This document shows, piece by piece, positions 54,310-64,000 of a stretch of DNA of 64,000 nucleotides. Below the pieces are notes generated by a model that searched no databases, was not told where the DNA came from, and was given only the letters and a program-made list of their open reading frames with translations. The stretch spans positions 16,059,505-16,123,504 of the forward strand of contig OX438757.1 in assembly GCA_949316235.1 (NCBI GenBank), read 5' to 3'. A program made the translations under genes and the position numbers. Position 1 is the stretch's first letter. Every line of letters begins with the position of its first letter. The DNA comes from Oegoconia quadripuncta. Lineage: Eukaryota; Arthropoda; Insecta; Lepidoptera; Autostichidae.

Positions 54310-54556
54310 CTCTTTAGGTTTAAATTGTTTGTTTATTTTCTCACCACAAATGACGCTTTACAAAGTGGTTTTAGGACTAGGTAATACCTGGAACACATTT
54401 GTGGGAAGACTGGTGCCTGAAAAGGAAGAACCAGAATTACAGGTCACCAGGCCCCCCAGCTATGGACATAGTGTATTAGAGCAGAGATTAAATATGGTGA
54501 TTGAGGAAGAAACACTTAATGAAAGAAACAAACGAGAAGGAAATAACGGAACATAA
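54310..54556 (+). repeat. Coding-like repeated segment, copy 3 of 3 (longest)
   Basis: A 75-codon plus-strand frame from about 54329 ends at TAA (54554). It contains GLGNTWNTFVGRLVPEKEEP, LQVTRPPSYGHSVLEQRLN and MVIEEETLNERNKREGNN, and is charged and soluble-looking. Compared with copy 1, this copy keeps one frame through LEQR to MVIEEE. I cannot name the family; no zinc-finger, transposase or reverse transcriptase motif is visible. Confidence 0.55.
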
Positions 54557-54761
54557 GACCTGGTTTTTGGAGTTTGTGTTATCTGTTTATGTATGTCCAG
54601 TCTCTGTCCGCAAGCAATAAGCGGTCCAGTTGGAGTGCTGTTTCCAAAGTTTCAATTTATAGTTGTTATTTAGTAAATAAATTACCCCAGTATTTGCAAT
54701 ATTTCTTCGGTCCTTATTGTGTCTTATACTTAATCTCTTTCTCTCTCTGAAATTAATATAA

Positions 54762-54995
54762 TAAATAAATATTTCGGACACTTACACCAATCATCTAGTC
54801 CCAAACTAAGCAAAGCTTGGGCTATGGATACTAGATAACGGATAAAAGATACATAAATATTTATATAAACAACCAAGACTCGGGAATAAATGTTCGTATT
54901 CATCACACAAACTTTTTGCCCCTCGCGGGATTCGGACCCGCAACCGTTCGTTTCGCTGATAGGGTCACTATCCACTACACCAATCGGTCGTCAAG
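54762..54995 (-). mobile_element. SINE-B, full length
   Basis: Complete minus-strand copy; box B on its own strand reads GGTCCGAATCCCGC, one change from the family form. Confidence 0.92.
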
Positions 54996-55349
54996 TTTTG
55001 TTCAATTGTTTCAAACTTGTCTAAATTATTTTTCAGATACTGCATATTAAATCAGTTATTCAGTGTTAGTTCATGTTATGTTGCCTGTCATAGTGTCTTA
55101 AGGCAAGCTTAACGTTAACCAGAACTAGAAGACCTATCGCTCCTCTCATGCTCTATGAATTTAGAAGTCAGAAGACGGATGAGGTGGCTCAATATATTTT
55201 GGTTAATATAAGGAATTACGTTAAGGTGACATGGGTCTCTCATTTCGTCGGAGTTCGTAAGGAACAATTTAGTGCGTGATTTCTGCGTGAAATTGAATAA
55301 TATGACGAATTCAATTTTACTGCAACTCCCGAGATTGCAGTAATTTTAA
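54996..55349. other. No recognisable feature
   Basis: No repeat identified by eye. Confidence 0.4.
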
Positions 55350-55450
55350 GGATAACTAGCTTTCGGCCCGCGACTTCGTCCGCGTGGAAGATTTCATTAA
55401 TATCGGTTCCGCAAAAAAATTAGCCTGTATGTTAATCCAGGTTCTTGTTG
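55350..55450 (+). repeat. Dispersed lepidopteran repeat head
   Basis: AACTAGCTTTCGGCCCGCGA followed by CTTCGTCCGCGTGGAAG is a widely dispersed motif in lepidopteran DNA. A diverged relative (GTGACTTCGTTCGCGTGG) is at 57202. Confidence 0.55.
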
Positions 55451-55554
55451 ATAACAGTGGATAAGAAGACAATAAGATAAGATGTCCATTGACCAAAAAG
55501 GGCTATATAAAAATTTGCTGTAACCTCCTAAGTCCTAGGTTAAGCCTTTTTTTT

Positions 55555-55975
55555 GGGGAAGGGGGGGAATGCATTACGCGTACCGCTCAAATGGAGGGAT
55601 ACCCACTAAAACCCCGCGGCGACCTTCTTTGGCAGTAGAGAGGACCTGGGAATACATTAGCGGCTCCGGGTCCTCCACGCCCTGCCTCCCCGCGCAAGGG
55701 GAGGCCCGTTCCCGGAGAGGGGCTGGTGCGCACTCCACGGAGGGCGCTGTCGCGCCTCACACCGCAATTAGCGAGCGATATGAGGGGCGACAGGGCCCGA
55801 TGCGACGACACCCCTCCGGTCGCACAGGGGGGTGTCATCCTCTCCCGGGTCGCATCCGACGACTACATTGCCCCAAGATGTTGCCGCCCTAACCCTCAGA
55901 CGACGTGCAGGGGGGCAAGCGAGCGTTGCCGCCCCCACGACGTCGCCTCCTGCGAAGCTGAGCCTATTTCATGGA
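55555..55975 (+). repeat. GC-rich block of unknown origin (~420 bp)
   Basis: An abrupt GC-rich island between AT-rich flanks, starting after a G-run at 55556. It contains CACGCCCTGCCTCCCCGCG and CACAGGGGGGTGTCATCC. Frames are open on several strands (for example a 107-codon plus frame at 55569-55892) because stop codons are rare in such DNA. It may be the 5' region of a LINE or a Helitron-type cargo; no protein motif supports either. Confidence 0.45.
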
Positions 55976-56013
55976 TGCCAAAATTTTCATAATATCTATA
56001 GAAATATCACCAA

Positions 56014-56100
56014 TCACTTTTATCATCCACAATACAAGCTATAATTGCTTACTGTGGAACTAGATGGCGCTGTGTGTATGTCTGAGGATATTTATTTATA
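56014..56100 (+). mobile_element. SINE-C tail fragment
   Basis: ATCCACAATACAAGCTATAA and GGAACTAGATGGCGCTGTGT, ending in TTATTTATA. Confidence 0.8.
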
Positions 56101-56214
56101 TATTTATCATCATCTAATTGAACTTTGGAAAATAGACATGTATGCGGACCATTAACACAATAAAAGTATTATTAAACAACATCGATTTGATACTTTACAA
56201 GTGTATATTATTCG

Positions 56215-56815
56215 CTATTCGTTGAAGCACTCGTGGCGTAGTCGCATTGGCTATTCGGTTACGATTAGAGAAGGTAAGCAATATCTGGCGCGGGCAATCC
56301 TTGGATGGGTGACTATTAGTAGCATTTTAATACGAGTGTGTCCGTGCTTCGGAGAATACGTTAAATAATCGGTCTCGGTTGTTTTCAATTGAAGACTGTC
56401 GTTAAGCCAAGTCAGTGGCCTATAAGGGCGGCTTTCGACGACCGATTGGTCTAGTGGATAGTGACCCTGTCAGCGAAACCAACGGTTGCGGGTTCGAATC
56501 CCGCGACTGGTAAATGTTTGTGTGATGAATATGAACATTTATTCCTGAGTCATGGATGTTTATATAAATATTTATGTATGTTTATCCGTTATCTAGTATC
56601 CATAGTACAAGCTTTGTTTAGTTTGGGACTAGATGATTAGTGTAAGTGTCCGAAATATTCATTATTTATTTATTATTATTAAAAACACTGACTGTCAGGT
56701 GAACCAATCTGCACTGGGCGCGCTTGGTGTATATTATGGTCCATGCCCTCTCGCAATGAGAGGAGGCTGTGCCCCAACTAGATGATGAAGTGTATATATG
56801 ATGATGATCAGAAGA
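56215..56815 (+). mobile_element. SINE-5S, most complete copy, split by SINE-B
   Basis: The head (56225-56320) reads GGCTATTCGGTTACGATTAG, AGAAGGTAAGCAATATCTGG and CCTTGGATGGGTGAC. It aligns in order with 5S rRNA from the CGGTTCTCGTCCGATCACCGA region through GTTAAGCAAC to the CTTGGATGGGTGACC control element. A tRNA-unrelated body (GGTTGTTTTCAATTGAAGAC) follows. SINE-B occupies 56436-56675, then the tail resumes (AATCTGCACTGGGCGCGCTT, TGAGAGGAGGCTGTGCCCC) and ends in GATGATGATC. The 5S-type internal promoter, rather than a tRNA box A/B, would drive transcription. Confidence 0.7.
56436..56675 (+). mobile_element. SINE-B nested in SINE-5S
   Basis: Full-length copy from CGACCGATTGGTCTAGTGG to the TTATT tail; box B reads GGTTCGAATCCCGCG. 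Confidence 0.93.
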
Positions 56816-57351
56816 TGGAGCCGGGAGTCGATAGTGGAACACTTCAATGGCTATGAGTAAACTCCTCGAGTTTGGGCTTATTTTGAAACACCGAAGAAGA
56901 ACATTCTCATCAAATGAATATCAGCTATAAATTTCAACAATAAGTAATTATGGTTTGGTGCACATTGCAATCAATGCGCTATGCGGATTGCAATGGCGCT
57001 GGTATCATTAATGTGATCGTGATTGGACGTACATGAATTCCCAATTCACAGTCGTGCCTAGTCGAAGCCATGATAAATCTATTGGTTCACGTCAGGTGTC
57101 ACATCAACAGCCTATAATAGATGTCCACTGCTGGAGATACGTCTCTCAAATAGGGCGATTCGAATCGCGAGGAAATGTACCATATGTACTAGCTGTAGTC
57201 CGTGACTTCGTTCGCGTGGTATATTTCATAAAAATCGGTTCAGTAAAAATAAATGTCTATGGTAATCCAGGTATTTATCTACCAACTAAATATCGTCCAA
57301 ATTCGTAAAGCCGGTTAGTCGCGAAGAGGTAACAAATACACCTACACAAGG
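56816..57351. other. Dispersed-repeat debris
   Basis: 57115-57150 resembles the TCCACTGCTGGA text of RTE-type LINE ends. 57190-57345 is a diverged dispersed repeat (ATCGTCCAAATTCGTAAAGC). No gene. Confidence 0.4.
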
Positions 57352-57970
57352 TCAAAGTCAAAATCAATAATGCTTTATTTTGTGGGTACACAGAGTACAC
57401 TTAAATTAGTTAATTTTACATTTTTTAAGCTGCTGCTTCCCCTGAGAAGAACAAGCAAGAAACTCGAAGGATTACTCTTTTAAAATCAGGCTTTGATTTT
57501 ACTTAAAGGTTTTTATATTACAAAAAAGTTTTAATAATTCATTATTAATTGTAAAATAGCCTGGCATGCAAACGATCTGATTGTGTCCAGGTAAGATTAT
57601 CATCTAAATAGTCTAATATTTTATAATATATATATATTTGTTAATAAGTTTCTGTTTTGTAGTATCTTTAAATTTATTGAGAGAAAGATTTTGTATATCA
57701 ACTGAAATCTTATTGAAAAAGCGTATACATAACCCTTTGAATGAATTACTGACTTATGTGACCTGCAAGTTTACCTTTATTTCTTGTATTGACATCATGT
57801 TTTTCACTATTTTTTCCTAAATGATGCTATATTTTTTTTAACATACAGATTTTCAAAAATGTACTGTGACGAAAAGGTTACAATGTTATACAGTTTAAAC
57901 CTATCTCTAAGTGACACTGCAGGTCTCAATAGATAAACTGCGCGAACGGCTCGTTTTTGTAAAACACACT
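57352..57970 (-). pseudogene. LINE group J2, 3' end
   Basis: The minus strand encodes KRAVRAVYLLRPAVSLRDRF, then IRFFNKISVDIQNLSLNKFK and a 3' UTR like 45700-45930. It lacks the SINE-A part found in the two chimeras, ending 5' at LQKRAVRA. Confidence 0.8.
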
Positions 57971-58523
57971 CAATTTCACATTCATAATATTAGTTGGATA
58001 ACCCATCTCTAGAAACTTTGACGTTCCTTGCAATGTATAAATGTACCTACAATGTTAATCTACCTTTAAGTTATGTCCGACCTTTCAAGTGCTAATTAAT
58101 AATATTCCAGCGAATTCTGAACACATTTCTAAGTTTCGCCCGAAGCCAATTTAACCAAAAGTTTAGTGTACTTGGTAGAGTTAATATTGATAGATAATAT
58201 TAAAATAATAATCAATTCGAAACTTGATAAATATAATCAGGCGCATGGGAGCGACGGCCGTCAAGTCGAGGACGCATGCATGCGTACACAATTTTCTCGA
58301 AGCAACTCAATGCCCTTATGAGCACCATGAATCTTCGTCACTGGCTGTAAAACTGATGTGAAATTTATGTTACAGATAATAACTTAATATGTTTATTCAG
58401 TGCAGTGATCCGAATTAAATACTATCACTGACACGTCATCGAGTAGCGGCTCGTTTATCGTGTACGGGTGCGGGATACGTTCTCCCGAAAACTCACTCTA
58501 TATTTTTTTCCACAAGGTAAATA
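57971..58523. other. No recognisable feature
   Basis: No repeat or gene identified by eye. Confidence 0.4.
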
Positions 58524-58798
58524 AATAAATAATAATAAATATCCTTAGACCTACACACAGCGCCATCTAGTTCCACACTAAGCAACTAGGCTTGTATTAT
58601 GGATACCAGATGGTTGATAAACTACACAAATACATTTTTTTTTGTAAATAAATACATAAATAAATGAAAAACATCCATAACTCGGGTACACATGTCCGTA
58701 TTCATCACAGAAACAATATGCCCCTAGCGGGATTCGAACCCGCAACCTTTTGGTATAGTGGGCAGAGTTGCTAACCACTGCACCAAACAGGTCGTCGA
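58524..58798 (-). mobile_element. SINE-C, full length
   Basis: Complete; box B GGTTCGAATCCCGC on the minus strand; the tail begins TTATTATT at low coordinates. Confidence 0.92.
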
Positions 58799-59784
58799 AA
58801 TGAAATATAAGTAAGTAATTGTGAGACAAGATGTGCCGCCATTGGAATCTATACAAAGAACGCCTACGGCTGAGAAGTCGGTGTCGTCACCGCAGCCCAA
58901 CTAGTGATGCCGCCGAGACTTGGCGATATGTTTGCGGATTGTCATACTACAGTTATCTAGACTCATTTGAAACGACAGTCCGCCCACAGTATTCAGAAAT
59001 CTAATATCACCTTTGACTGTACTGAGTGTTAAACAGTTTCAGGAATTTCAAAACTTCGTTATTTCTTCACAGACGCATTCACTGACAAAATTCTGTGATA
59101 CCTGAACATGCTTGCAGACATTAAATTTGCAATGGAGGTAGTGTTCTGCAAGAAAGGAAGGAATAACAATTTAAGAAGGTAGGTATTTAAAAACCTGCAT
59201 ATTTCGTATTATGCGGAGGCCATGTTGGATTTTTACCATAACAAAAAATCTAAAATAGCGTTGAAATAGAAAAAATTAAATTTTTTTCTATTTCAACGCG
59301 AAACGAGATGAAAAATAATTTAAAATAATAATAATAATCTTTCATTGAAGTACTTAAGTAACAAAATTCAAATAGATGGATAAAACATTAAACAGACAAA
59401 TCGAAAAGAATATCTTACATATATATGTAAACACTGGCGCTGGTGATGATAATGATAGGTCTAGCTTCAAACTGTAAGACGTACGAATTCTTTCACCACC
59501 AGACTTGACCCACTTTACATTTCACAGAAGCAAAATAGTTAATTACTCGTAACTCGTGTCGTGACGCAGCCGTTGCTGGCTTAATAAGCAGTAATACAAG
59601 TAAGTTAAGAAATCGGTCCCACTAATATTTTATCATAACAAACAAAAGCTTACATTTTATCAGATTTTTATAAGTTCCTTATCATAGACATTTTGTATCC
59701 CATTTGGTAGATCACAGTGATCCAGCTATTCTTATATCCTTACCATCATTATTGTACCTGTGTATCACAAAAAAATAAATGAAT
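58799..59784. other. No gene; one perfect long hairpin
   Basis: Besides the hairpin at 59258-59299 and (TAA)n at 59325-59338, nothing is recognised. Confidence 0.4.
59258..59299. repeat. Perfect 18 bp hairpin
   Basis: GCGTTGAAATAGAAAAAA and TTTTTTCTATTTCAACGC are exact complements separated by six bases. Confidence 0.9.
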
Positions 59785-60235
59785 GTGAATAGACACACTC
59801 GCATATATCCACAAGCTAAAGAGAAAAATAGAAAAGGGAATATTTATTGTACCTAAGGTTAACAACTATTATGGCCAAAGAACCAGAAAATTTCTAGTGC
59901 CCAAAATATTTAACAGTTTTCCTCAAGATATAAAGAGTGACACTCTGCCTAAATCATTTAAGACTAAAATAAAAAAGTTCCTCTTAGAAAAGTTTAACAA
60001 ATCATCTTGTAAAGATATATGAAATGAAACACATATGTTTATGTGCCATTTACCATCCTCATTGGTAATACTGTGAAAGTCATAAAAGTTTAAATAAAGC
60101 GTTACAGTTACATTATAAGATTATTAAAGATCAAGGGAGTATATTTTCTGCCCATAAACTATTTATAGTTTGGTAGAAGTGTGTGAAATTGTAACTCTTA
60201 AAAGAAACTCAAAATAAACGTTTTATTTATTTATT
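59785..60235 (+). pseudogene. LINE C-terminal fragment
   Basis: Reads KGIFIVPKVNNYYGQRTRKF, LVPKIFNSFPQDIKSDTLPK and SFKTKIKKFLLEKF, then a stop at about 60020. This N..P.D/I...N.FK.K.K..L pattern is the CR1/Jockey C-terminal end. The 3' UTR ends in TTTATT repeats at 60220-60246. Subgroup not assigned. Confidence 0.65.
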
Positions 60236-60253
60236 TATTATTTATTTTTACAT

Positions 60254-60875
60254 ATGTTGCAATTTATACCGACTATTCGAAATGTTTCGAATGTACTTTT
60301 ATCAAAATTAGAAATAATTGGAATCCATGGAGATTTACTTAGGTGGTTTAAATCATCCCTGGAAAATAGATGTCAGGCTGTCAGGATCGGCTCATGTCTA
60401 TCCAATTTCGCCCCCATTCCATCGGGAGTCCCCCAAGGTTCTCATCTTGGTTCACTTTTGTTCAACATATATATTTTACGATATATACAAATGCTTCCTA
60501 TTTCGATGTATGCTAATGATAATAAAATATATATGTCTAATACATATCTCGAGGACTGCGTAAGATTGCAATCTCACTTGTATCGACTCTCTGAGTATTG
60601 CAAAACCAATCTATTATACGGAAGGCATATAAAATGATGGGATTTATAAATAGAAAAACTAAACCTTTTAAAGATGTGAAATCTGTTATGACATATTACG
60701 CTTATGTGCGTATTATTCTGAAATTTACATTTCCAACCTGGTCCCCATACACTATCCACAAAGATAGAATTGAAGGCAAACAACGAAAATATTTGTGGCT
60801 GCGAGGCGTTCGATTTCGCGATGATAAAACTAGTTATGAAGAAAAATTGTTAAGATTTCGTGTAAATAAATAAAT
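60254..60875 (+). pseudogene. LINE reverse transcriptase to C-terminal fragment (group J5)
   Basis: The frame at 60254-60637 gives IIGIHGDLLRWFKSSLENRC, SGVPQGSHLGSLLFNIYI, then MYANDNKIYM, where the catalytic YADD has become YAND. YRLSEYCKTN follows. A deletion then joins to KMMGFINRKTKPFKDVKSVM, YAYVRIILKFTFPTWSPYT and RIEGKQRKYLWLRG, the post-RT region, which reads in the frame from 60598. Loss of the second catalytic Asp and the deletion make it inactive. Confidence 0.85.
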
Positions 60876-60885
60876 AAATAAAATA

Positions 60886-60940
60886 AATATGTCCTCCAAT
60901 GGGGCACAGCCTCCCTTCATACAGGGCAAGGGCCATCATT
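60886..60940 (-). mobile_element. SINE-5S or RTE tail fragment
   Basis: ATGGGGCACAGCCTCCCTTC on the plus strand is the inverse of the GAGGAGGCTGTGCCCC tail. Confidence 0.5.
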
Positions 60941-61047
60941 CATTTGCAACAGCGTCATTTACCATGCAATTCAATGACGAACACACATCTCTCATACTCA
61001 ACAGAGCCATCGCTTAGTTGTCTTACTGTAATATAGTGTACACTGTA

Positions 61048-61088
61048 GCGGTGACTTTGCGAAACAAGGTGACGTAGCAAGTCACCGC
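61048..61088. repeat. 12 bp hairpin with one bulge
   Basis: GCGGTGACTTTGC pairs with GCAAGTCACCGC, one bulged T, loop of 16 bases. Confidence 0.7.
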
Positions 61089-61437
61089 GAAAATTACTTT
61101 TTGGATGACGTCATTATTTCATCCCCTGCTGCTAGCGGTTAAGGAGAAAGTTTACTCACATTTTTATACTGACAAAATTCACTGTGTGCTTCAATGATGC
61201 CATAACTCTTGTCTTCAGCGAGAAGAGTGTAAAATAACAACTTTCCCTATTTCTTTTACAATTGTTTTGCTAAGGGTCTGAGTCCATTCTGAGTTTGAGC
61301 GATAGCTATAATGAAAATCGTAGCTATATCGCTCCTACATTGGAAAAAAAGCACATAATGAGATAGATTGATAAGTTGAGTAACATAAAGGTAACATACT
61401 CTTAAATTTAGAAACCTTATGCAATGCAACTATGTCA

Positions 61438-61567
61438 AAAGTTAAACATCCCCGAAATATGGATAATAACCATCTTGCAAACACCAACGTCGAAAATAGC
61501 ATTAAAGTTAAACATCCCCGAAATATGGATAATAACCATCTTGCAAACACCAACGTCGAAAATAGCA
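61438..61567 (+). repeat. 66 bp tandem duplication
   Basis: 61438-61503 and 61504-61567 are identical apart from the last bases (GCATT against GCACT). The unit is a multiple of three and open in a 79-codon plus frame (KVKHPRNMDNNHLANTNVEN), but no protein family is recognised, so coding is doubtful. Confidence 0.85.
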
Positions 61568-63084
61568 CTATTTCATTATCTGCTTTAGCGCTATATGCCA
61601 CAGACAGTGATATGGCCTTGAAATTTAAACACCTTCCTTTTTCGTCTGGGTTCAAAAAAGAAAAGGTCTGAAAATACTCGCGTAGTCTGAACATGTCGAA
61701 GACACACACGAATAGTGTGAACATGATGATGATAAAAGTTTAAAAAAGGTTAGTGTTTAAAAAAAAAGTATATGCTATTGTGGAATTCTATGTTTCTATG
61801 TAGGAGTTGCAGTGAGAATATTGTATCTATAGATACTCTATATTACATTAATAGCCTGTTAAAAGTCCCAATGGACTTCCATCAATATTGATAAAGCCTC
61901 TGGCGATCGCAGACATTTTAACGGTAACATGTAACGGTTTTAGAACGTGGACGGGACGAAGGCGGGAAGCAGTTTATGAAAAAACGAGACGGGCGTTTTA
62001 TGCGTATGCATCGGCGCTAGTGACGACACATTTACGTGTAGTGTTGTGAACAATAGGGGCAAGCATATGAAGTTACTATTATGGTCTTCGCCGGTACTGT
62101 GCATACGTAGCGGAATCACGGACATACACATCGTTGCCGTGCTTGCCACGTTCTCGTTACATCCGTACACAGTGACCTATGCTCTCTTAAATACATTTTC
62201 CAAGAAGCGATCTTCCAAGAACTCACATCTTGTCCTATCCATGTTGATACACTTCACGTACCTATACAGCGAACTTTACTAATTGTTAACAACGCCATGA
62301 GAAAAGGCGAGTATCCTACTCAAGTGGTGCTCTTCCCATTTCATATCCATTCATATTTCAACTATTTTGCAAAAATCTTTTTTAACCACATGTACTTTCA
62401 ACATTAGGCAACTTGCAATCAAGTTACAATTAAAGGAATTTGTCAAAACTCGTCTCTTTAGAATTTAGGATTAAAATGGTAGATAAAGTTTGCAACGAAA
62501 TGTTCCCGGAAACAACCTTTTTACGGGGTTTTGGAAACCATCCCTTTTAGACAGATCGTGTGCTCGTACCGAGGTTACTGCGGTAAAAGCTTTTTCGTCC
62601 GGTGTTAATTTCTTTTTTAATATCGGATCCACGTGTAAATGCAAATGTTTGCAAACGGAAACAAATATATTATACAATACCGATGAGAACATGGAGTCGG
62701 ATATTGTAATTGGAATCCACTGGAAGTATGAAAGAATATAATGTTGATCGTTGCGAATTAACCAAGGTTGCTTTTATGATCGTTACAGGACAATAATCTA
62801 ATTCAACTTTCGGTGCCGTATGCTACATATATATGTGGCTTATACATATATATGTACCGCTCCAACGCACGGAGTTGCGAACGCGTCGCGTCTCCAGACG
62901 GCGTAGTAGAGACATGACGTACAGGCACGTACACTTTCTTCTCTGCCTGCTGCAAAGTGCGGAGCTACTTGTGCAAAGCCGCAAGGTTGCTTGTGCCGCG
63001 TCACCACGCGGATAGGCGATGCTTTGTGTCAGACTCGACGGATTAGCAATATCGTCTTTCAAATGATCTTCTAGACTGCGCACA
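61568..63084. other. No recognisable gene
   Basis: 62824-62857 contains CATATATATG palindromes (TACATATATATG, CATATATATGTA). A mildly GC-rich patch lies at 62860-63015. Opposed small frames on both strands are not supported. Confidence 0.4.
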
Positions 63085-63240
63085 GCTGCGGCATGTGATT
63101 GAAGATGAAGCTCTATTCACCCTGCTCTTAACGACGCCAAGCGTCTCTTTAGACACCAAAATTCCATATCTTAATCGCAATATGAATGAAGCGCCAAACT
63201 GCTGCTAGTGAAGGTTCAGTATGTCCTGTATTCGACTTTG
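63085..63240 (-). mobile_element. LINE group J4 fragment, decayed
   Basis: TGATTGAAGATGAAG, CTATTCACCCTGCTCTTAAC and ATATGAATGAAG follow the order of the J4 3' end at 4140-4300. Confidence 0.55.
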
Positions 63241-63439
63241 GGATAGGAATAGTAGAAATAGAAATAGAAGACTATTAGAGGTATAGGTAGAGTTATCGAT
63301 GCATAAGTAGGCAGGCTTCATGTAGGAAAGGGTTCAATGAAGTTAAAACGGCTATACCCATGAGAGGTTCCGAAGATCGAATGGCGATGGTGAATGAAAT
63401 ATACGTTTCTTTTTCTTTTAATGACTGGATACTAGTTTT

Positions 63440-63560
63440 AAAGGGCAACCCTTCGAGTTTTTTGCTTGTTGTTCTCAGGGGAAAGTTACCATTTCAACAA
63501 GCAGAAGCTTAAAAAATGTAAAACTGACTATTTTTAGTGTACCAACAAAATAATTACTCT
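63440..63560 (+). mobile_element. LINE group J2 3' UTR fragment
   Basis: GGGCAACCCTTCGAGTTTTT, TTCTCAGGGGAAAGTTACC and AAAATGTAAAACTGACTAT match 45797-45890. No coding part. Confidence 0.7.
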
Positions 63561-63715
63561 ACTATCTGAGCAGGGCGACTCGAAACGACTGGTTAAGTCA
63601 GATTTTGTGGCCGACGTTTAACCCATGTTCAACTGTGAATCAATTGGGCTAATGATGGTGAAGAATACTGGACCGGTCACGAAGCCTCCCATTGTAAGAA
63701 ATCGTTATCAAAGAC

Positions 63716-63985
63716 TTTTCGATGTAGTGGTTAGAAACTCTGGCCACTATACCAAAAAGCCGCGGATTCGAGTCTCGTTGGGGGCATATGTTTGTATGAT
63801 GAATACAGACATGTGTTCCCGAGCTATGGATGTTTTTCATTTATATTATGCATTTATTTACAAAAAAAATGTATTTGTGTAGCTATCAACCATCTGGTAT
63901 CCATAACACAAGCCTAGTTGCTTACTGTGGATCTAGATGGCGCTGTATGTATGTGTAAAAGATATTTATTTATTTATTTATTATG
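63716..63985 (+). mobile_element. SINE-C, full length
   Basis: Head TTTTCGATGTAGTGGTTAG, box B GATTCGAGTCTCG with two changes, and a tail GATGGCGCTGTATGTATGTG ending in TTTATT repeats. Confidence 0.9.
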
Positions 63986-64000
63986 GTTTCCATCTTTCAA

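Noticed and set aside
55569..55892. 107-codon GC-rich protein
   Set aside because: Several strands and frames are open at once, as expected from high GC content; no domain is visible.
56260..56315. 5S rRNA gene
   Set aside because: Only part of 5S is present, with many changes, and it is joined to a repeat body and tail that recur elsewhere.
62833..63083. Small opposed frames in a mildly GC-rich patch
   Set aside because: No motif, no repeat match, and both strands are open; nothing supports a gene.

Overview
This window looks like intergenic or intronic DNA from an arthropod, most likely a moth or butterfly (Lepidoptera). It is AT-rich and packed with short tRNA-headed retroposons, 5'-truncated non-LTR retrotransposons and small terminal-inverted-repeat elements of kinds I associate with Lepidoptera. 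I found no host protein-coding gene, no free-standing tRNA or rRNA gene and no CRISPR array. Almost every recognisable reading frame is a decayed piece of a transposon. The clade and species were judged by eye and should be confirmed by a search.

Family labels used here are mine. SINE-A (~330 bp, about 23 copies or pieces) has a tRNA-like head, a long body and an A-rich end. SINE-B (~230 bp, 11 loci) and SINE-C (~265 bp, 11 loci) are related in layout but differ in head and tail. SINE-D (4 loci) has a tRNA-like head and an RTE-like tail. SINE-5S (5 loci) has a head resembling 5S rRNA. LINE remnants fall into CR1/Jockey-like groups (J1 to J5) and RTE-like groups. DNA elements are a nearly full-length mariner (35736-37015), pieces of a second mariner (42985-43025, 44005-44504), a TTA-flanked MITE (MITE-H), a ~153 bp palindromic MITE (MITE-P), a GC-rich TIR element (40097-40566) and a 172 bp element inside a SINE.

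Layout. 1-7 kb: MITE-H end, an unrecognised coding-like repeat, SINE-A, LINE tails, SINE-5S and SINE-B. 7-19 kb: microsatellites, J1 and J4 LINE tails, SINE-A and SINE-C. 19-28 kb: a LINE reverse transcriptase fragment, MITE-H, RTE tails, a SINE-A/LINE chimera (23217-24116) and a long inverted-repeat structure (26274-26912). 28-38 kb: SINE-D, J3 LINE tails, a tandem array grown from a SINE-C tail, a nested LINE and the mariner. 38-48 kb: MITE-P, the GC-rich TIR element, the second mariner and a second copy of the chimera. 48-64 kb: SINE-5S with a SINE-B inside it, MITE-H, a GC-rich block of unknown origin, another reverse transcriptase fragment and scattered tails.

Nested insertions give a partial order of activity: SINE-5S is older than at least one SINE-B; SINE-B is older than at least one SINE-A and the mariner; SINE-C is older than MITE-P and the 172 bp element. 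The most interesting items are the two matching SINE-A/LINE chimeras, the 5S-derived SINE, the SINE-tail tandem array, the coding-like segment repeated at three sites and the GC-rich TIR element.
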